64,000 bases of DNA from Gymnopus androsaceus JB14 (lineage: Eukaryota; Basidiomycota; Agaricomycetes; Agaricales; Omphalotaceae). The notes under the pieces were generated by a model. The model was not told the origin of the DNA. It did no database searches and saw only the letters and a program-made list of their open reading frames with translations. A program made the translations under genes and the position numbers. Below are positions 12,605 through 25,183 of this stretch, one piece after another; the stretch's first letter is position 1; the number at the start of each line of letters is the position of its first letter. Location of the stretch: assembly GCA_009733575.1 (NCBI GenBank), contig ML769385.1:361188-425187 (forward strand). The letters run 5' to 3'.

Positions 12605-13027
12605 GATCTAGATGTAAAAACCCACAACATTGTCATTGATCGAAGTTTCAATGCTATGCTAATCGATTTCGATTGTGCGGTCCATGTTGATCGTGGAAGG
12701 ACCATAACCGGATTTCGCGGGACAAAACCTTGGGCAGCTCCGGAGGTGGGGAGAAAAAATGAGGAGTATGATCCATTCCTAGCTGACCGCTACTCTTGCG
12801 GCGTTGTCTTTAATATGCTCTGGCTCTGTGTCCGTCCCAGTGCTCCCGACTTGCATGCTTTTTCTGTGGCTCTTACAAGCGAGAACCCCACAGATAGACC
12901 TCCTCTTCAAACTTGGATCCAGCGTAATGTTGTGCAGACTCCACCACCGAGCCCAGACTTTGGGCCAAGTGGGCCAGGCTGGGTTGGGTCCATGGATGTG
13001 ACCTTGTCAAGCATGCGCGCACAGTAG

Positions 13028-13660
13028 TACAGATTCTTCTTTCTCCCAACTTCCATGTAACTCTGTTTCTAATTACTTATTCTTAATCTCTTCTTGAACA
13101 TAGCTCCCAAAAGTGAAGCCTACGATCTTTTTATGAACTCTAATAAAGGACTGTATATACTGTAAAAAACTAGTGATGCATGAATTCCATAGGGAAGACA
13201 ATAATACAGTCATTCTTAAAAGTGCTGAGGTGTTTATGTCTTTGCTTGAATCTGAACAATAATTTGCAGTTGTACAGCAACATCCTTTTTTCTCTGCAAA
13301 GCCCTAGGGCATCTGGGTGGGATGAGGTGGGACACTGAGGCGATGGCGGGAATGATGCACACTTAACTCAGTATTCACTTCTTCGATCACCTATCGCTGG
13401 AGTCGGATGCTTGGTTATGGAGCGGTGGATACGGGACGCTCAACTAGTTCTGAGTCGGTAAAAGATAATCGGCAACCTCCAGAAAGGGTATGTATGAGCC
13501 AATACAGTACAATCTTTCTCGAGAATCAACGTTATTGAAACTTCGCAGCCTGATTACAGTACTGTAGACCGCCGAGATCCTGGACGCGTCGATGTTTTTG
13601 ATTCCATATTTTACAGTTTTGCGTGCGCAGCTAATACTATTGATGAAAAAACGTAGTGCC
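13028..13660. other. Intergenic, no gene seen
   Basis: About 630 bp between the kinase-like pseudogene and the 3' end of the aminopeptidase gene. No frame with splice support or family resemblance was found. Confidence 0.5.
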
Positions 13661-15678
13661 TCACTCTGCGGTCACTCTGGCATCCAATTGCGCAAAGCCC
13701 TCAAAGAACGACTGGAAGAAATCGATATAACTTTGAACGTCACTGTATGGGGCTGGGGTGAGATTTAGGAGCACCAGCTAACATTGTAGACCTTACCTTG
13801 TTCCAGCAGTCTCTCGGAGCGAGTGCATCGATAGCATAGGACAGCCAACGTCAACAGTTCGTAGACCTATAGTCGACAAGTGAGGACCAACAGTCGAACC
13901 GCAAGCCCTGTGCAGTGTCAATATGGAAGCCAGGAAATATTGGGCAGGACGTACATGTCGTTGCGGACTTCATAGTTCTGCACCTTCCCTCCTTTCTTTT
14001 CAATCAACTTTTTGACGAAGAAGGTGCCGATAGCATCAGTCGCGTATCGTTGATTAGCGTTAGTCTTGATTACGACCCCACCATTAAGACGAGGTTGATG
14101 ATTCTCTTCATACCTGTTCGAAAGAGAGGTTCAGCAAGATATCAGTGTTGAAAGAAAAGGACATACTGGGACATGTAATTGGGGTGAATTCCGTGAGTCA
14201 TGTCACTCGAGACCAGAAACGACTTGGCAATACTCTGGGCCAGAAGTTCTGGGGTTGGTGAGAGCCGGCTTAGCAAAGAAGGGATGAGGTTTGAATCGGC
14301 TCCCGTGGTAGAGACGCTACCGACTTCTTCGTGATTGAAAAGTGCGATACAATTGACGTTCCCTTCGGCTAGTGAATCGGAAGAAAGAGCCGCGAGTGCA
14401 TCCAAAGCACAGAACCTGAATATTGGAAGGTTTGACTCGTAGCCTCCAACGTGAAGGAGAAATGCTTACGAAGAGAATTGATTGTCCATTCGCGGGCTGA
14501 AAATGAACTCGTTTGCGATGCCACCAAGTTGAGAAGGTTGGGTATCGTAGAGTTGTCTAAAATTTGATAGGTAAGGGTGTAAAGGTGCTCCATAAGAGAT
14601 GACGCTGACAGTTCAAAATCATGGATCTCGTCTGGCGCGACAGACAGTTCAGAGGCTAGGAGCTGCAATAGCGCAGAGTGGTGGTTTTCCGTGATGCTCG
14701 AAGCTCTGGTGTCTTTGGTGTCTGTGGATGTAGCGTTCAACTGTTCCGAGATGAGGCCCAGGATAGGCACGAATTCGGTCTCCTTGTTGAATTTAAAGTT
14801 GTCCATGACGGTACGGTCCACTGTAACCGAGGTTCAAAGTTGGGTCAGAGCGCTATAACGAAGCTTACAGTGAATAGCAAGAGTCGGTATACGTAGAATG
14901 GGCCTGTCAAGGGAATTTTATTGGGATGCACCTTCTCTCGTCCTGTTTCCAAGCTCACCTGTCAATCTTGACCAGCCTAGTTTTGAACTCCCCGGATTTA
15001 TTGGCAGTAATCACTCTTCCAGCGATTGATAAATCTCGATCAAACCTGGAAGTCCAAATGATTAGCACCATTCGAGTAGAGTACTCGGTGTAACCAACCA
15101 AGTGTGCCAGATTCCTCCACCATATGTTTCAATGCCGACCTTCAAGATGATTAGCGGGGAGGATGATGAGGAATTGTGGACGATGAGTTGGATATCTGGA
15201 GGCTCACCTGCAGATAGCCGGCCTTGGTTCGTTTGGAGACTGGTCGAATCTATAATACAGTTGATGCAGACGCATCAAGGACTCTTTGGCTAGACTAACC
15301 CTAAGGTTTGGGCTATCGACATGAGTAGCCACAATACTGAGGCCAGCTCCTTGCTCTGTATCAAATAAGCAAGAGATCGAGAAGACCATGACTTGTACCA
15401 CTCACTCCAGTTTGAAGACGTAGTGAAAGCGATGAAAGTGGATTGGTTTCTGGTATAGTAGTATTTTCCCCCCGCTTTGATATCCCAGCTATCAGCTTCT
15501 TTCAACTAACACACAGATAAGAGAATGGTTCACGCGAGCATAAAACACGTACCTTGCTGAAGCCAGCTTTCTCAAGTCGTTGAGCTGCATTTTGAACCGC
15601 ATGAAACGGCGTGGGAGAGGCATTGACAAAATTGAGTAGCCTTTCAGCAGCTTTTGGCACAGAGGACGTAATCATCAT
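13661..15678 (-). CDS. APE4: Aspartyl aminopeptidase (M18 family)
   Basis: Thirteen exons, all in phase, give 463 residues, the usual M18 length. Zinc ligands and active-site motifs are visible in order: [45 protein letters not shown] and MHSLRE. The family removes N-terminal Asp or Glu from peptides as a large dodecameric two-zinc enzyme in the cytosol; in yeast the Ape4 orthologue is also carried to the vacuole by selective autophagy. [11 protein letters not shown] and [11 protein letters not shown] are further family signatures. No presequence like that of yeast Ape1 is seen, which favours Ape4/DNPEP. The start codon is the first of two adjacent ATGs. Confidence 0.93.
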
Positions 15679-16701
15679 ACTCGTTGGATGGGAATGAAAG
15701 ATTGAAGCGGTAGGAATCCGATTATTATCTTATGGGAATGAACGTTCAGAGGGGAACTTCGATTGGTATAACTCGATCCCATCAAAATTCTTTGGGATCC
15801 GCGAACCTGTCGGAATTCCTTGATATGACACTTTCTCGACCGTTTGCTCTCCGTTCCGTCACAGCCGTGACCCGACTTGGACCCTCAGACTTTTTTCTTC
15901 AAGCTGGATTGAAAGCCATGCATCTTTCAATTTATCTCGGAATTTTTCATTGCAGATCAGCTGAGCTACAGGAGCCCATAGGCAATCTGGATCAGGCAGA
16001 GGGAGGGCTGGGGAGGGCAAGTAGGAAGTCCGAAGAATCTGACTTAGACGGGGATTTGCATTTTTTATTGTAGTATTGTAGAAATATATTGGATTCTTTA
16101 CAAAAATGTGCCGCTGAGCATTTACCGCCTGCTTCCAAGTTCCTGCTTTCTAAGCCGTCGTTTTTTCTTTCCTGAGTGGCATCGTGATAACTTGGAGTTA
16201 CGAATTGCGTGTCCGTGACGGTCCATCAAATCAATTCTCTCTTCAAGTAGAATCCATTCAGATCCATCCGTATCACTGAGTATACCTGAGAGCTTACCCA
16301 TTTGGCAACGCGTTAAGTGCGCTACATTGGTGTATGTATAACAACGTAAGTATGTGTACAACGCGTTGGCGCTCAATTACCGCTCGATGGATGCACCAGC
16401 ACTCCGACCTTAATTGTCACGCCTCCAGCGCTTCCCTGAACTTCCGAACACCTTCCGAAGCACTTACTTCAATAAGAAACGGGCTCGGAGAGGAACAATG
16501 ACGAGAAAATACCTTTTTAGGGCTTGTTCCTACGTTATGACACATTCCGGTTGTATTCCGCTCCTTCTTGATGGGATCGAGTTCTACCCATCGACTGTGT
16601 ACTCTGAAGGTTCAGAAAGCGGAGGATATCAGTTAGGAATCTTTGATCCGTCGGCCCGCGGCCAAAGCGTTCGAAAAAACTTGCTGACTTTTTCTCTCAG
16701 C
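15679..16701. other. Divergent intergenic region, no gene supported
   Basis: About 1 kb between the starts of the aminopeptidase (minus) and UTP12 (plus). Short frames exist on both strands (for example 16122-16376 minus) but none has splice partners or recognisable similarity. Confidence 0.45.
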
Positions 16702-19700
16702 ATGGTTCAAAGCTATCTGCGCCACGGGCCAACCCAGGTATAGAATGTGCTCTGGTTATGCTCCTACAAAGTATTAAAGCCTTTAACAGGCCTTTGGTCT
16801 CGTGTGTAGCTCATCCTCAAACTCTGTCTACGATGGCAAATTGGCGTACGTGCCCGCTCTTGAAGACATCTTGGTATGGGACGTGAAAAAAGGTCAGATG
16901 GTGCGTGATTCAGCTGCGTTCTGGAATGTCCATTCAACATTCTTCAGCTCGCAATGTGGCATGAAACTGGCCACCGAGCCGAAGTTACTTGTATTCTTCG
17001 TTCTCCGCAAAAAGATCAATTTGCTGTGGGTTATGCCGATGGTTCAATTCGTCTTTGGAGCTCTTCTACTGGATCGGTCATTACAACCTTTAATGGTCAT
17101 AAAAAAGCTGTATCCGCGTTAGCCTTTGATGAAGAAGGAGCTCGTCTTGCATCTGGGTCGCAGGACACTGATCTCATTGTCTGGGACATTGTTGCAGAAG
17201 CTGGGTTGTATAGGTATGCTCTATGTTTCATTCAAAAAATGTACCTAACATCTCCTTAGACTTCGCGGACACCGAGATCAGATAACTGCCATTAAATTCA
17301 TTCCAACGACTAGCGATGTTCCTTCGACTTCAACTGCCTTCGCGTCTGTGATGCTTCTGACTGCTTCTAAAGATACATTTATGAAGCTCTGGGACCTTTC
17401 CACACAACATTGCATACAAACTATTGTTGCACATCGCTCCGACATATGGGCAATGGATGTGAATATCGATAGAAACATCATTTTCACTGGCAGCGGAGAA
17501 GGAGAAATCAAGGCTTGGAGTATTAGCGCAGAAGCAATTTCCAAAGGCCTAACAGAGTCGGATTCGGGCGATGTATATGCTGATTCTACTATGCCTTTGT
17601 TTGAAAAACGCTAATCCTAATTTTATCAGATTACCAAAATCATACATCCTATAGCTGCACTTCCATTATCTTCACGGCATCGTGTATCTCAAATCTCCTT
17701 CCACCCCACTCAACCATTTCTCGCCGTGCAATCACACGACCGATCCGTCGAAGTGTTCAGAATACGCACTGAAGAGGAAGTTCACAAAAAGCAAATGCGG
17801 AGGAAAAAAAGAGCCAAGGAGAAGAAAGATAAACAGCCCAACTCCGTCAAAGATGAAGATGACGTTGAAGATGCCGAAGAGGACAGTGAGATCAGTCTCG
17901 TCGCCCTATTCACCCCGCATGTTATAGTTCGTGCTACTAAGAAAATCAGGTCGTTTGCATTCGGGGCAGATAATCCGGGAGTCAAGGATGGTATACAAGT
18001 GAGTCCTGAATGATTGCTTTATCTTCTGTACCTTCTTACTTGACTACTAGATCATGGCAGCTTTATCCTCCAACTCATTGGAAGTTTATAATGTTCCTCC
18101 TCCTTCAAAATCCAAAGACCCACTAGAAGCAACTTGCACGTATACTGTTGAGCTACCAGGCCATCGAAACGACGTACGCACCCTTTGCTTGAGCTCAGAT
18201 GACCAGCTCTTAGCGTCCGCTTCGAATGGTAAAGTTAAATTTGCTTTGTGTTGCACAACATCTCATGCCTCTTTAGACTCGCTTAAAATATGGAACATGA
18301 AAACTACCGCCTGCATCCGCACAATAGGAGTGCAGCCATGCGATATGTAGTACGTTTCTTCCAGGAGACAGACATGTAAGCATCTTCGTTCCTTTACTAC
18401 TCTCTCATAACATTTTTTTTCGTTAGGTCGTGGTGGCACCAAAACCGGGGAGCTTTTGGTGTACGACGTGGCATCGTCTTCGTTGATAGAAACCATTAAA
18501 GCGCACACTGCAACTGTCTGGTCATTACATGTTCGCGCGGATGGTGAAGCCTTGGTCACTGGAAGTGCCGATAAGGACGTCAAATTCTGGGAATTCGAAC
18601 AAAAAGACGCCGGAGAAAACAGTGTTTGTTTCTTCTATGTCTAATGGCGCTCTAGGCTGATTTATTCGTAGACGCAAAGCGGGAAACTGCTAACATTGGT
18701 TCACCTGCGAACCCTCAAAATGACGGATGATGTACTCTCTGTCAAATATAGTCCTGATGGCAAATTCCTGGCGGTTGCCCTTCTCGACTCTACGGTAAAG
18801 GTCTTTTATCAAGATTCTCTAAAATTTTTCCTTTCGCTGTACGGCCATAAAGTATTTCCTTCTTATTCTCGAGATACCTTCTCCTGAACATTATATGCAG
18901 CTCCCGGTCCTCGGAATGGACATCTCATCCGATTCAAAACTCATCGTTACTTGCTCAGCGGACAAGAACGTCAAAATCTGGGGCCTCGATTTCGGAGATT
19001 GTCACAAGTCTATCTTTGCTCACGAAGAAAGTGTCATGCAAGTCCTTTTCGAGAATGATAGTCACTACTTCTGGACTGTTGGAAAAGACAAAATGCTCAA
19101 ATATTGGGACGGTGACAAGGTTTGTTTAGCATATCAACTACTTGCCATCGCAGTCTCGCTGATGTTCTGGCAGTTTGAAAACATCCAGCGGCTGGAAGGC
19201 CACCACGGCGAAGTATGGGCTCTCGCTCTGAGCCATTTTGGTAAATTCGTGGTAACTGGCTCTCATGACAAGTCGATCCGTGTCTGGGAAAAGCTGGATG
19301 ACCCGGTTGGTGACCACAAACTTGCTCATATCCGATTGAATAATAACTAGCTTTTTTTTCTAGCTGTTCCTTGAAGAAGAGCGCGAAAAGGAACTTGAGG
19401 CTCTGTATGACAGCGGAGCTGTTGACGCTCTTAATCGCCGTGACCTCCCCATCGGTAGTGGTGTCGGAGACGGAGTCGTTGACTCGTCCGCAGTTGCTGA
19501 AGCCACTGGAGTCAGCAAACAGACTACTGAGACTCTTATGGCTGGAGAGCGAATCATGGAAGCGTTGGATCTTGCTGATGCAGAACGAACTGTATTCCGC
19601 GAATACGAGGAAGCAATGTCTCGCTTACCTGAAGACGACGCAATGCGACTGCAGCCTCCTCCTCGGAATCCTGTTCTTGCTGCGTACGACATGGAGCCCG

Positions 19701-20173
19701 AAACTTATGTTCTCAAAGTTGTCGAAAAGGTGCAGAGTACAGCGTTGCATGATGCTCTTCTCGCGCTGCCGTTCGGAAAGGTCATCTCGTTGATGGAGTA
19801 TCTCAATATTTGGGCCCAGAAGTGGTGAAATCTCTCGTTCTTGCGCGTCTAGCTTTGCTCATCGTTCATGTAGAATTGGAACATTATTCTCGTGTCTCGA
19901 ATCATCTTCTTTCTACTAAAAACTCATCATCATCAAATTGTGGCCAACCGTATCATGAGGACGTCTCTAATTCCTCTTCGGCAGACATTTGCGGGCAGCA
20001 CTGCAGCGCCAGAAGGAAGTGATTGGGTACAACCTTGCTGCCCTGCAGTACATACGCCGTCGTGACCAGGCAGAGCGTGTCGCGCATTTCTTCGAGGACG
20101 AGGCGAGTGCAGAGACCGTACGTCTCCAAATTTCCGAAGGGAAGAAGAGAAACGAGTCAATCTATTGGCTTGA
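16702..20173 (+). CDS. UTP12: U3 snoRNP WD40 protein Utp12 (Dip2/WDR3), with frame breaks
   Basis: Twelve main exons encode a long tandem WD40 protein starting [12 protein letters not shown]. Repeats are easily seen ([80 protein letters not shown]), then the UTP12 C-terminal domain with [37 protein letters not shown] and [20 protein letters not shown]. The protein is part of the UTP-B subcomplex of the small-subunit processome. Conserved sequence changes frame near 18327, 18430, 19873, 19980 and 20151; the first four form two compensating pairs and the fifth restores the expected VNLLA ending at 20173. Orthologues are essential and single-copy, so assembly error is as likely as decay. Confidence 0.88.
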
Positions 20174-20289
20174 TTTGGGAGTGAGAAAGAGTGCGGTAGT
20201 GATATAGTATGTGATACAAATCGATAGAGTGTGATATACAATAGTACTAGTGATATAGGTGGTTGTGATACAAACAGACATGCAGAAAA

Positions 20290-21178
20290 TTACAGTATCG
20301 TACAAGCGAAGAACAGAGTGGTGTTCAATTCTTCGGGCCCCACATTCTTCGAACCTAACGACCCAATATAGTCAGTACCAATTGCAACGAGAACAAGTAA
20401 TGAAACAAACCACTCCGTAGGGTCAGTCGCAGGCCGCATTTGAACCGTCAGAACACCTTCGTCCACAGGCGCAAGCTGTGTAAAAGCAGCCCGGGTGAGA
20501 TCGACGTGCTTGGAACCGGCGGCACATCCAGCACATGTATCAACTACTCGGACGTAAACACACTTTTTTGGACCAGTACAAACTGGAAAGATATCAGAAG
20601 TAGCTGAATCAGCATATCGAGCCAACTTACGCTCGAGAAAGCTGAAACATTGCGGTTTAGTCGTCCAGCCATCCAGGGTTAGAGCGCAAACAAACGATTC
20701 GTCCTAAAGAATGGTCAAAACTGATCAACGAATGAGGTGGGACGCTCGCTTACAGTGGGAGTCCAAACTGACTTTGACCAACAGCTCGGGTTGAGTAGAT
20801 CGTTGCCAGTATACCTGTTAACGATGAGTTGGTAAACAGCGAGACTACATGCGTTGAAAACACACACCAGGTGATTTCAACGCCCACGGCTTTACCGATA
20901 GCTTTGATGCTTTTGAATGCGCTCTCAACCGTGGCAGAAAATCCACGCTTCTGGGACTTTGGTTCTAGAGCAGCGACGTCGTCTCGAGTCGCGCGTTGGA
21001 GAGTAGTCGCGTTGAGGGTGGTCCAGCCATCCCGTGGATCAAAGTCATACGAGTCGTTGAGCGAGTGGCTTCTTCTATACTGGCTGAGTTCGCTCGAAGG
21101 AAGACGCAGAACCGAAGACGTGACGCCCGGAAGAATGAGGAAGAGGAATGCCACGAAAAAGGCGAGTTGGCGAGACAT
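20290..21178 (-). CDS. Secreted double-psi beta-barrel (expansin/RlpA-like) protein
   Basis: Four exons give about 245 residues. MSRQLAFFVAFLFLILPGVT is a clear signal peptide. After a spacer of about 80 residues comes the barrel: VEITWYTGNDLLNPSCW, then FVCALTLDGW, KPQCFSFLELC and KCVYVRVVDTCAGC, with VDLTRAAFTQLA and GVLTVQMRPATDP near the end. Cysteine spacing fits the fungal expansin-like/barwin fold, which binds or loosens cell-wall polysaccharide without a known hydrolytic activity. The last exon could end at 20290 as called, or splice again after DPTEW, so the final 38 residues are uncertain. A Zn2Cys6 regulator starts divergently 416 bp away. Confidence 0.82.
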
Positions 21179-21594
21179 TGTGAGATGAGCGTGTATAAGA
21201 AGATAAAGAGATTTGACGCGTTGTGTCGACCGAAGTGGTTCAAGTTCAACTTGTGAATGTGATTTCAAATAGTAATACCATATAGTAATACCGACGCGTT
21301 TTAACCGAGCACGTGACTGGTCCGGCGATTAACTCCGATTCCGTCAGGCCCGAAGAAAACCTTCGAGTAAGTATGTAGTATAATTCGCTGAACCGCATAT
21401 ATGTACCCTGTACTCGAGTCATCTCGAGTCATCTCAGCTGTACTTACATTCAACGGATTGAGAACAAATGAACTGGAATCTGGGGGAGATTCTTATCACA
21501 ATCAAAGGACCTATCGGCCATCCGTGCCGAAATTCCGATATAGACATATATTAATTCTTTGTCAGGGTCGCTCGTCACTTTCTCCTCATCCTCC
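21179..21594. promoter_or_regulatory. Divergent intergenic region, barrel protein / Zn2Cys6 regulator
   Basis: 416 bp between two start codons. It contains the short direct repeat ACTCGAGTCATCTCGAGTCATCTC at about 21414-21437 (two CTCGAGTCAT units); each is a GAGTCA-type bZIP half-site context. Function is inference. Confidence 0.35.
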
Positions 21595-24500
21595 ATGCCC
21601 GTAGATTCGTCTCACAATCCACAAGTCAGAAGAGTTTCCAGAAAACATGCCAGCGAAGACGACATAGATGTTAGGAGAGCCAGGGGTGAGGTGAGTTTGG
21701 CAAGCTTTAAATTTACAAGTTCATTCTCACTTGCCCTTCACATAGGTTTCATGTGCTGAATGTCGTCGGTAAATCATCCATCCTTCATTTTCTCTCTCAA
21801 AGTCACTCAATCCATACTTACTAGCCTGAAGCTGAAGTGCGATCGGAAGGTTCCTTGGTTCTTTGATTCAATGCCGGAAGCATGCTTAACCGGATTGTAG
21901 ATTCCTTGTTCTTCTTGTGTGAGACGAGGGGTGCATAGTATATGCCCAAATGGCAAGATGGCAGCGGGCCAAGGCACACGGTAAGACCTCGAGAATCGAT
22001 TTCACCCTGTTATTTACTCCATGACCAGTTTTGTGCTAGCTGATACTTCAGAGCTACATGGCAAAATTACCGAAATGGGCCAGAGGATTCGACAGCTAGA
22101 AGATGCACTTGCAATATCCCATTCAGGAGTGTCTAATGAGTCGCATCCACTACTCCGCGAAGAACTTTTGTCAATAAAGTTTGGACCAGAAAACGGCGCG
22201 GTATCACAAGCTCAGCGGTCTCGGGATGCATCTGTGGAATCAATGGACGCATTTGGGACACTCACTATCTTTGATAGAGGCCAATCAAAATATTTTGGCC
22301 GTTCAGCGGGTTCAGAGGTGAGTGTATTCCTGTACCAGTATCTACTGTTGTACTCACTACAACTTCAAGACCTTGCTTCTGGTAAATAGTATACAATATT
22401 TTAGAAACGTCCGTGAAACTTATAGGCCGCTTGCAGGCAGGTGCGGAAATGGAGGCTTGGAGTGTCGACGAAGACCAGCCAACTACACTGAGTCAGGATA
22501 TTCTGCGACTTTCTAACCTTTTCCCAATGTGCTTAGAGACAAACAGCGAAGAAACAATGGACATGCTTTTTTCGCATCTTCCTGAACAACCTCGGGCTTG
22601 GGCGCTCTGTGAAACGTACATGGAACAAGCAGCCTGGCAGTTTCAGCCTATCCGACGCGATGAACTCATCGATGATATACTTGTACCCATATATCGATCC
22701 CATAAAGACAGAGCCATCTCAGATACAAACCAACCTCATACAATTTCGCCGCACCGCTTGGCCGTCTTATACATCGTTTTCGCCATAGGTGCTCTTGTGG
22801 ATCTTACTTTGGAGCCGTGTATGTAAAATTTCAATGTTTACTGGCGAGGTACTGATTCATTTGAATCATAGTCAACTCTGAAGCCGAAGATTTCGCTCTG
22901 CTGTGTCGTGCCGCAATATCCTTGCGTTCGGTTTTCGACTCTCCAGAGACCTGTACAGTGCAAACAGTCGCTCTTATGGCACATTATCAAAGCTTTAGCC
23001 GGCAAAAGATACACACTAGATAACTCTGTAAGTGTGTTATTCCATTCTCTGCTCCAAAAGTCATTATTTTCGCAGTGGTCAGTTATGTCTCTGGGAGCAA
23101 AGCTAGCTCAAAGCGTACGCATTATTTCTTCGCTTATTATCAAAGTTCAAGAAGCTCAAACACTCAAACCTAGATTGGCCTTCGTCAGCACGAATTTTGA
23201 TCCATTGTATCGGTGACATTCTAATATTTCCAACATTATAGACCGTGACGGTTCTCGTTGGAACATTGACGCTAAAACTGTCGAACGGAGAAGGTCTCTG
23301 TTTTATGAGATTTTTAGCCAGGAGCAGTTTTATGTTCGTGTTGCACCTATGTTTTGGTCCTTGTTACTTCTCTGATACCGGTATAGAGTCTTTCCATGGG
23401 TCGACCTCCAGCCATACGGCCGTCTTATATCGATTGCGAATTCCCAACTGACAACGAGCCACGGTAGACGAAGAAGGAAAGCCACGAGTAGGATGTAAGC
23501 ATGCTTCCGTTCTCGTTCTGTGACTCTCACCCAAGCAAAACAAATATAGACTTCCAATGGAAATACGAATTCTTGAAAGATATACTATCTCAAGTACTCG
23601 AGCTGACCTTGACTGCTGAACCGCCTAGCTATCAAGTCATCCTTGATCTAGATCGCAAAGTACGAGAAAAGACGCTCCCTCCTCACCTCAATGTTTTCAT
23701 GAGCCCAGAGGACGAGCATTGCACTCCCGCAGTATACATGCGTGGTTGTATCTTGGCCACATATCGCTCGGTGGGTAAGTATCCTTCTCTTCACTTTTGA
23801 TGGTTTAGTAACATCGATTTCGCGTAGCACTGTTATTCATCCATCGTAGTTTCTTCGCTCAGCGATGCTCGATCATCCTGTGAATCCTTTAAGAAGTCCT
23901 TATGCGCCGTCATTCCTTGCAGCGTACCGATGTGCGTCGGGAGTTATTAAATCATCATTGAACCACTATGATAGGTTTCCGGACTTGTGTCGTCGATGGT
24001 GGGCTGTAGGGTCCCAAGGTATGTCTTTATTCAACTTGCCTACTCAGTTTCAACTTATCTTTTTATCTTCCAGTGTTTTCTGCTGCTGTAAGATATTCTT
24101 CTACCAACTAGAAGCGACTTTATTCATTATTCCTTAGATCATCGTTGGGTCCATTGTGACTCACTCGCCGGCATCTACCATGGCACCAAACGCTCTCATG
24201 GAACTAGGGCTTGCTTGCGATTTGTTTCAGAAATGTGTCGCTGATTCTCGGCGTGCACGCAGTGGTTTGGTATGCATTGTCCTGAAGATTCGCGTCGGCA
24301 TTAAAGCTAAAAAGATCTCCTAGGCCATTTTAAACAGACTACGAGACAAAGCTTACCAGGCATTCTCGCAGCATCGAAGTGGTACCTCACCGATCCCCAG
24401 CACATTGTCTGTTGGTCGTGACTACGGGGACGACGAGCTGGCCCTCTTTGGTGGACAAACAAGAGTTCTGTTCAGTAAGCTGATGTTGCTCCAACGTCAT

Positions 24501-24995
24501 AAGAACCATATAGCAGACTCTTCCGCGAGTTCTCCTATTTCGCCTTCAAGTTCCGATCTTTCTCCCCCAAGCGAACCTAGCGATTCCAAAGAAATCTTTT
24601 CCGAAAACTTTGCAGATGTGCATCCTTCCCTTGTGGAATACATTTCTTTGCTCCCTCCTTCCCAACATCCTCGTTCATCGCCCCGGGAATCAGTCATGGG
24701 TCAACTTTACACAGACCCTCTTGCTTCGGCAAATTTCTACCGTCCTCTAGATACCGAAATGCAAAATCTTTATGTGTCTCCGCCGGCCAATGGCCAAGGT
24801 CTTCCTACATTCTTCTCGAATATGGAGAACCCTTCAATGGGGTCATTCACCGCAGAACCAGATGGCTCCTCGACGAATACGAATGCAGCCGACCTTCTGA
24901 ATCTGGACCTAATGATGACGGATTCGGGTATTGATCAACAGTGGAGGTCGTTTATGAGGGATTCTGGTCTTCTAGACCATGGTTTGAGTCCTTGA
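21595..24995 (+). CDS. Fungal Zn2Cys6 transcription factor, with three frame breaks
   Basis: Seventeen exons, about 848 residues once three one-base breaks are allowed for. The zinc cluster SCAECRRLKLKCDRKIPCSS followed by CVRRGVHSICPNGK has spacing C-x2-C-x6-C-x5-C-x2-C-x8-C and is built from exons 2 to 4. A coiled coil follows (ITEMGQRIRQLEDAL), then the fungal_trans domain (LRLSNLFPMC, QSIGLHRDGSRWNID, SLSMGRPPAIRPSYIDCEFP) and a Ser/Pro-rich tail. Breaks lie at the T3 run 22994-22996 and near 23458 and 23862; correcting them makes the summed exon length a multiple of three. Exons of 12 nt (22370-22381), 10 nt (23174-23183) and 14 nt (24074-24087) carry conserved residues. The target genes are unknown. 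Confidence 0.83.
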
Positions 24996-25183
24996 GTGTG
25001 ATGTGATATTATAGACTTGCTGTAGCTACTAGCTCTCTCCGTTCCTTCTGTATCTTTGATAATATTATATAAACTGTTCTATTGCACCAATATGGCGTGA
25101 CGAGCAGAGTCAGAATCTTCCATTGAGAGCAGGCGTGGCAACGCTTGAGATTTCGTAACATTCGTTTTGTACCATTACCCACC

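Larger units (their letters stand above)
8480..13027 (+). pseudogene. Decayed protein-kinase-like gene, split by an insertion
   Basis: Plus-strand exons with good splice signals run from about 8480: an unknown N-terminal region, a segment around WPFDFFVPCVV and YQVLVLIEIF (10000-10200), a Gly/Tyr-rich linker (10525-10720), then a kinase N-lobe with VFLKKI (the beta-3 Lys) and GIAQGLSFLHSINVAH at 11100-11155. The C-lobe resumes near 12610 with DVKTHNIVID, MLIDFDCAVHV (DFD for DFG) and GTKPWAAPEV, and ends at 13027. The HRD loop is interrupted by 11160-12604, and an in-frame TAA lies at 10362-10364 while the same frame continues beyond. This order (possible nuclease-like domain, then kinase) recalls Crinkler-type proteins; that is inference. 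Probably non-functional. Confidence 0.55.

Noticed and set aside
16122..16376. 84-residue minus-strand frame between APE4 and UTP12
   Set aside because: No splice partner, no recognisable motif, and basic composition typical of chance translation.
18327..18430. Programmed frameshifting in UTP12
   Set aside because: No slippery site or pseudoknot-like context, and similar breaks occur in several other genes here; error or decay is simpler.
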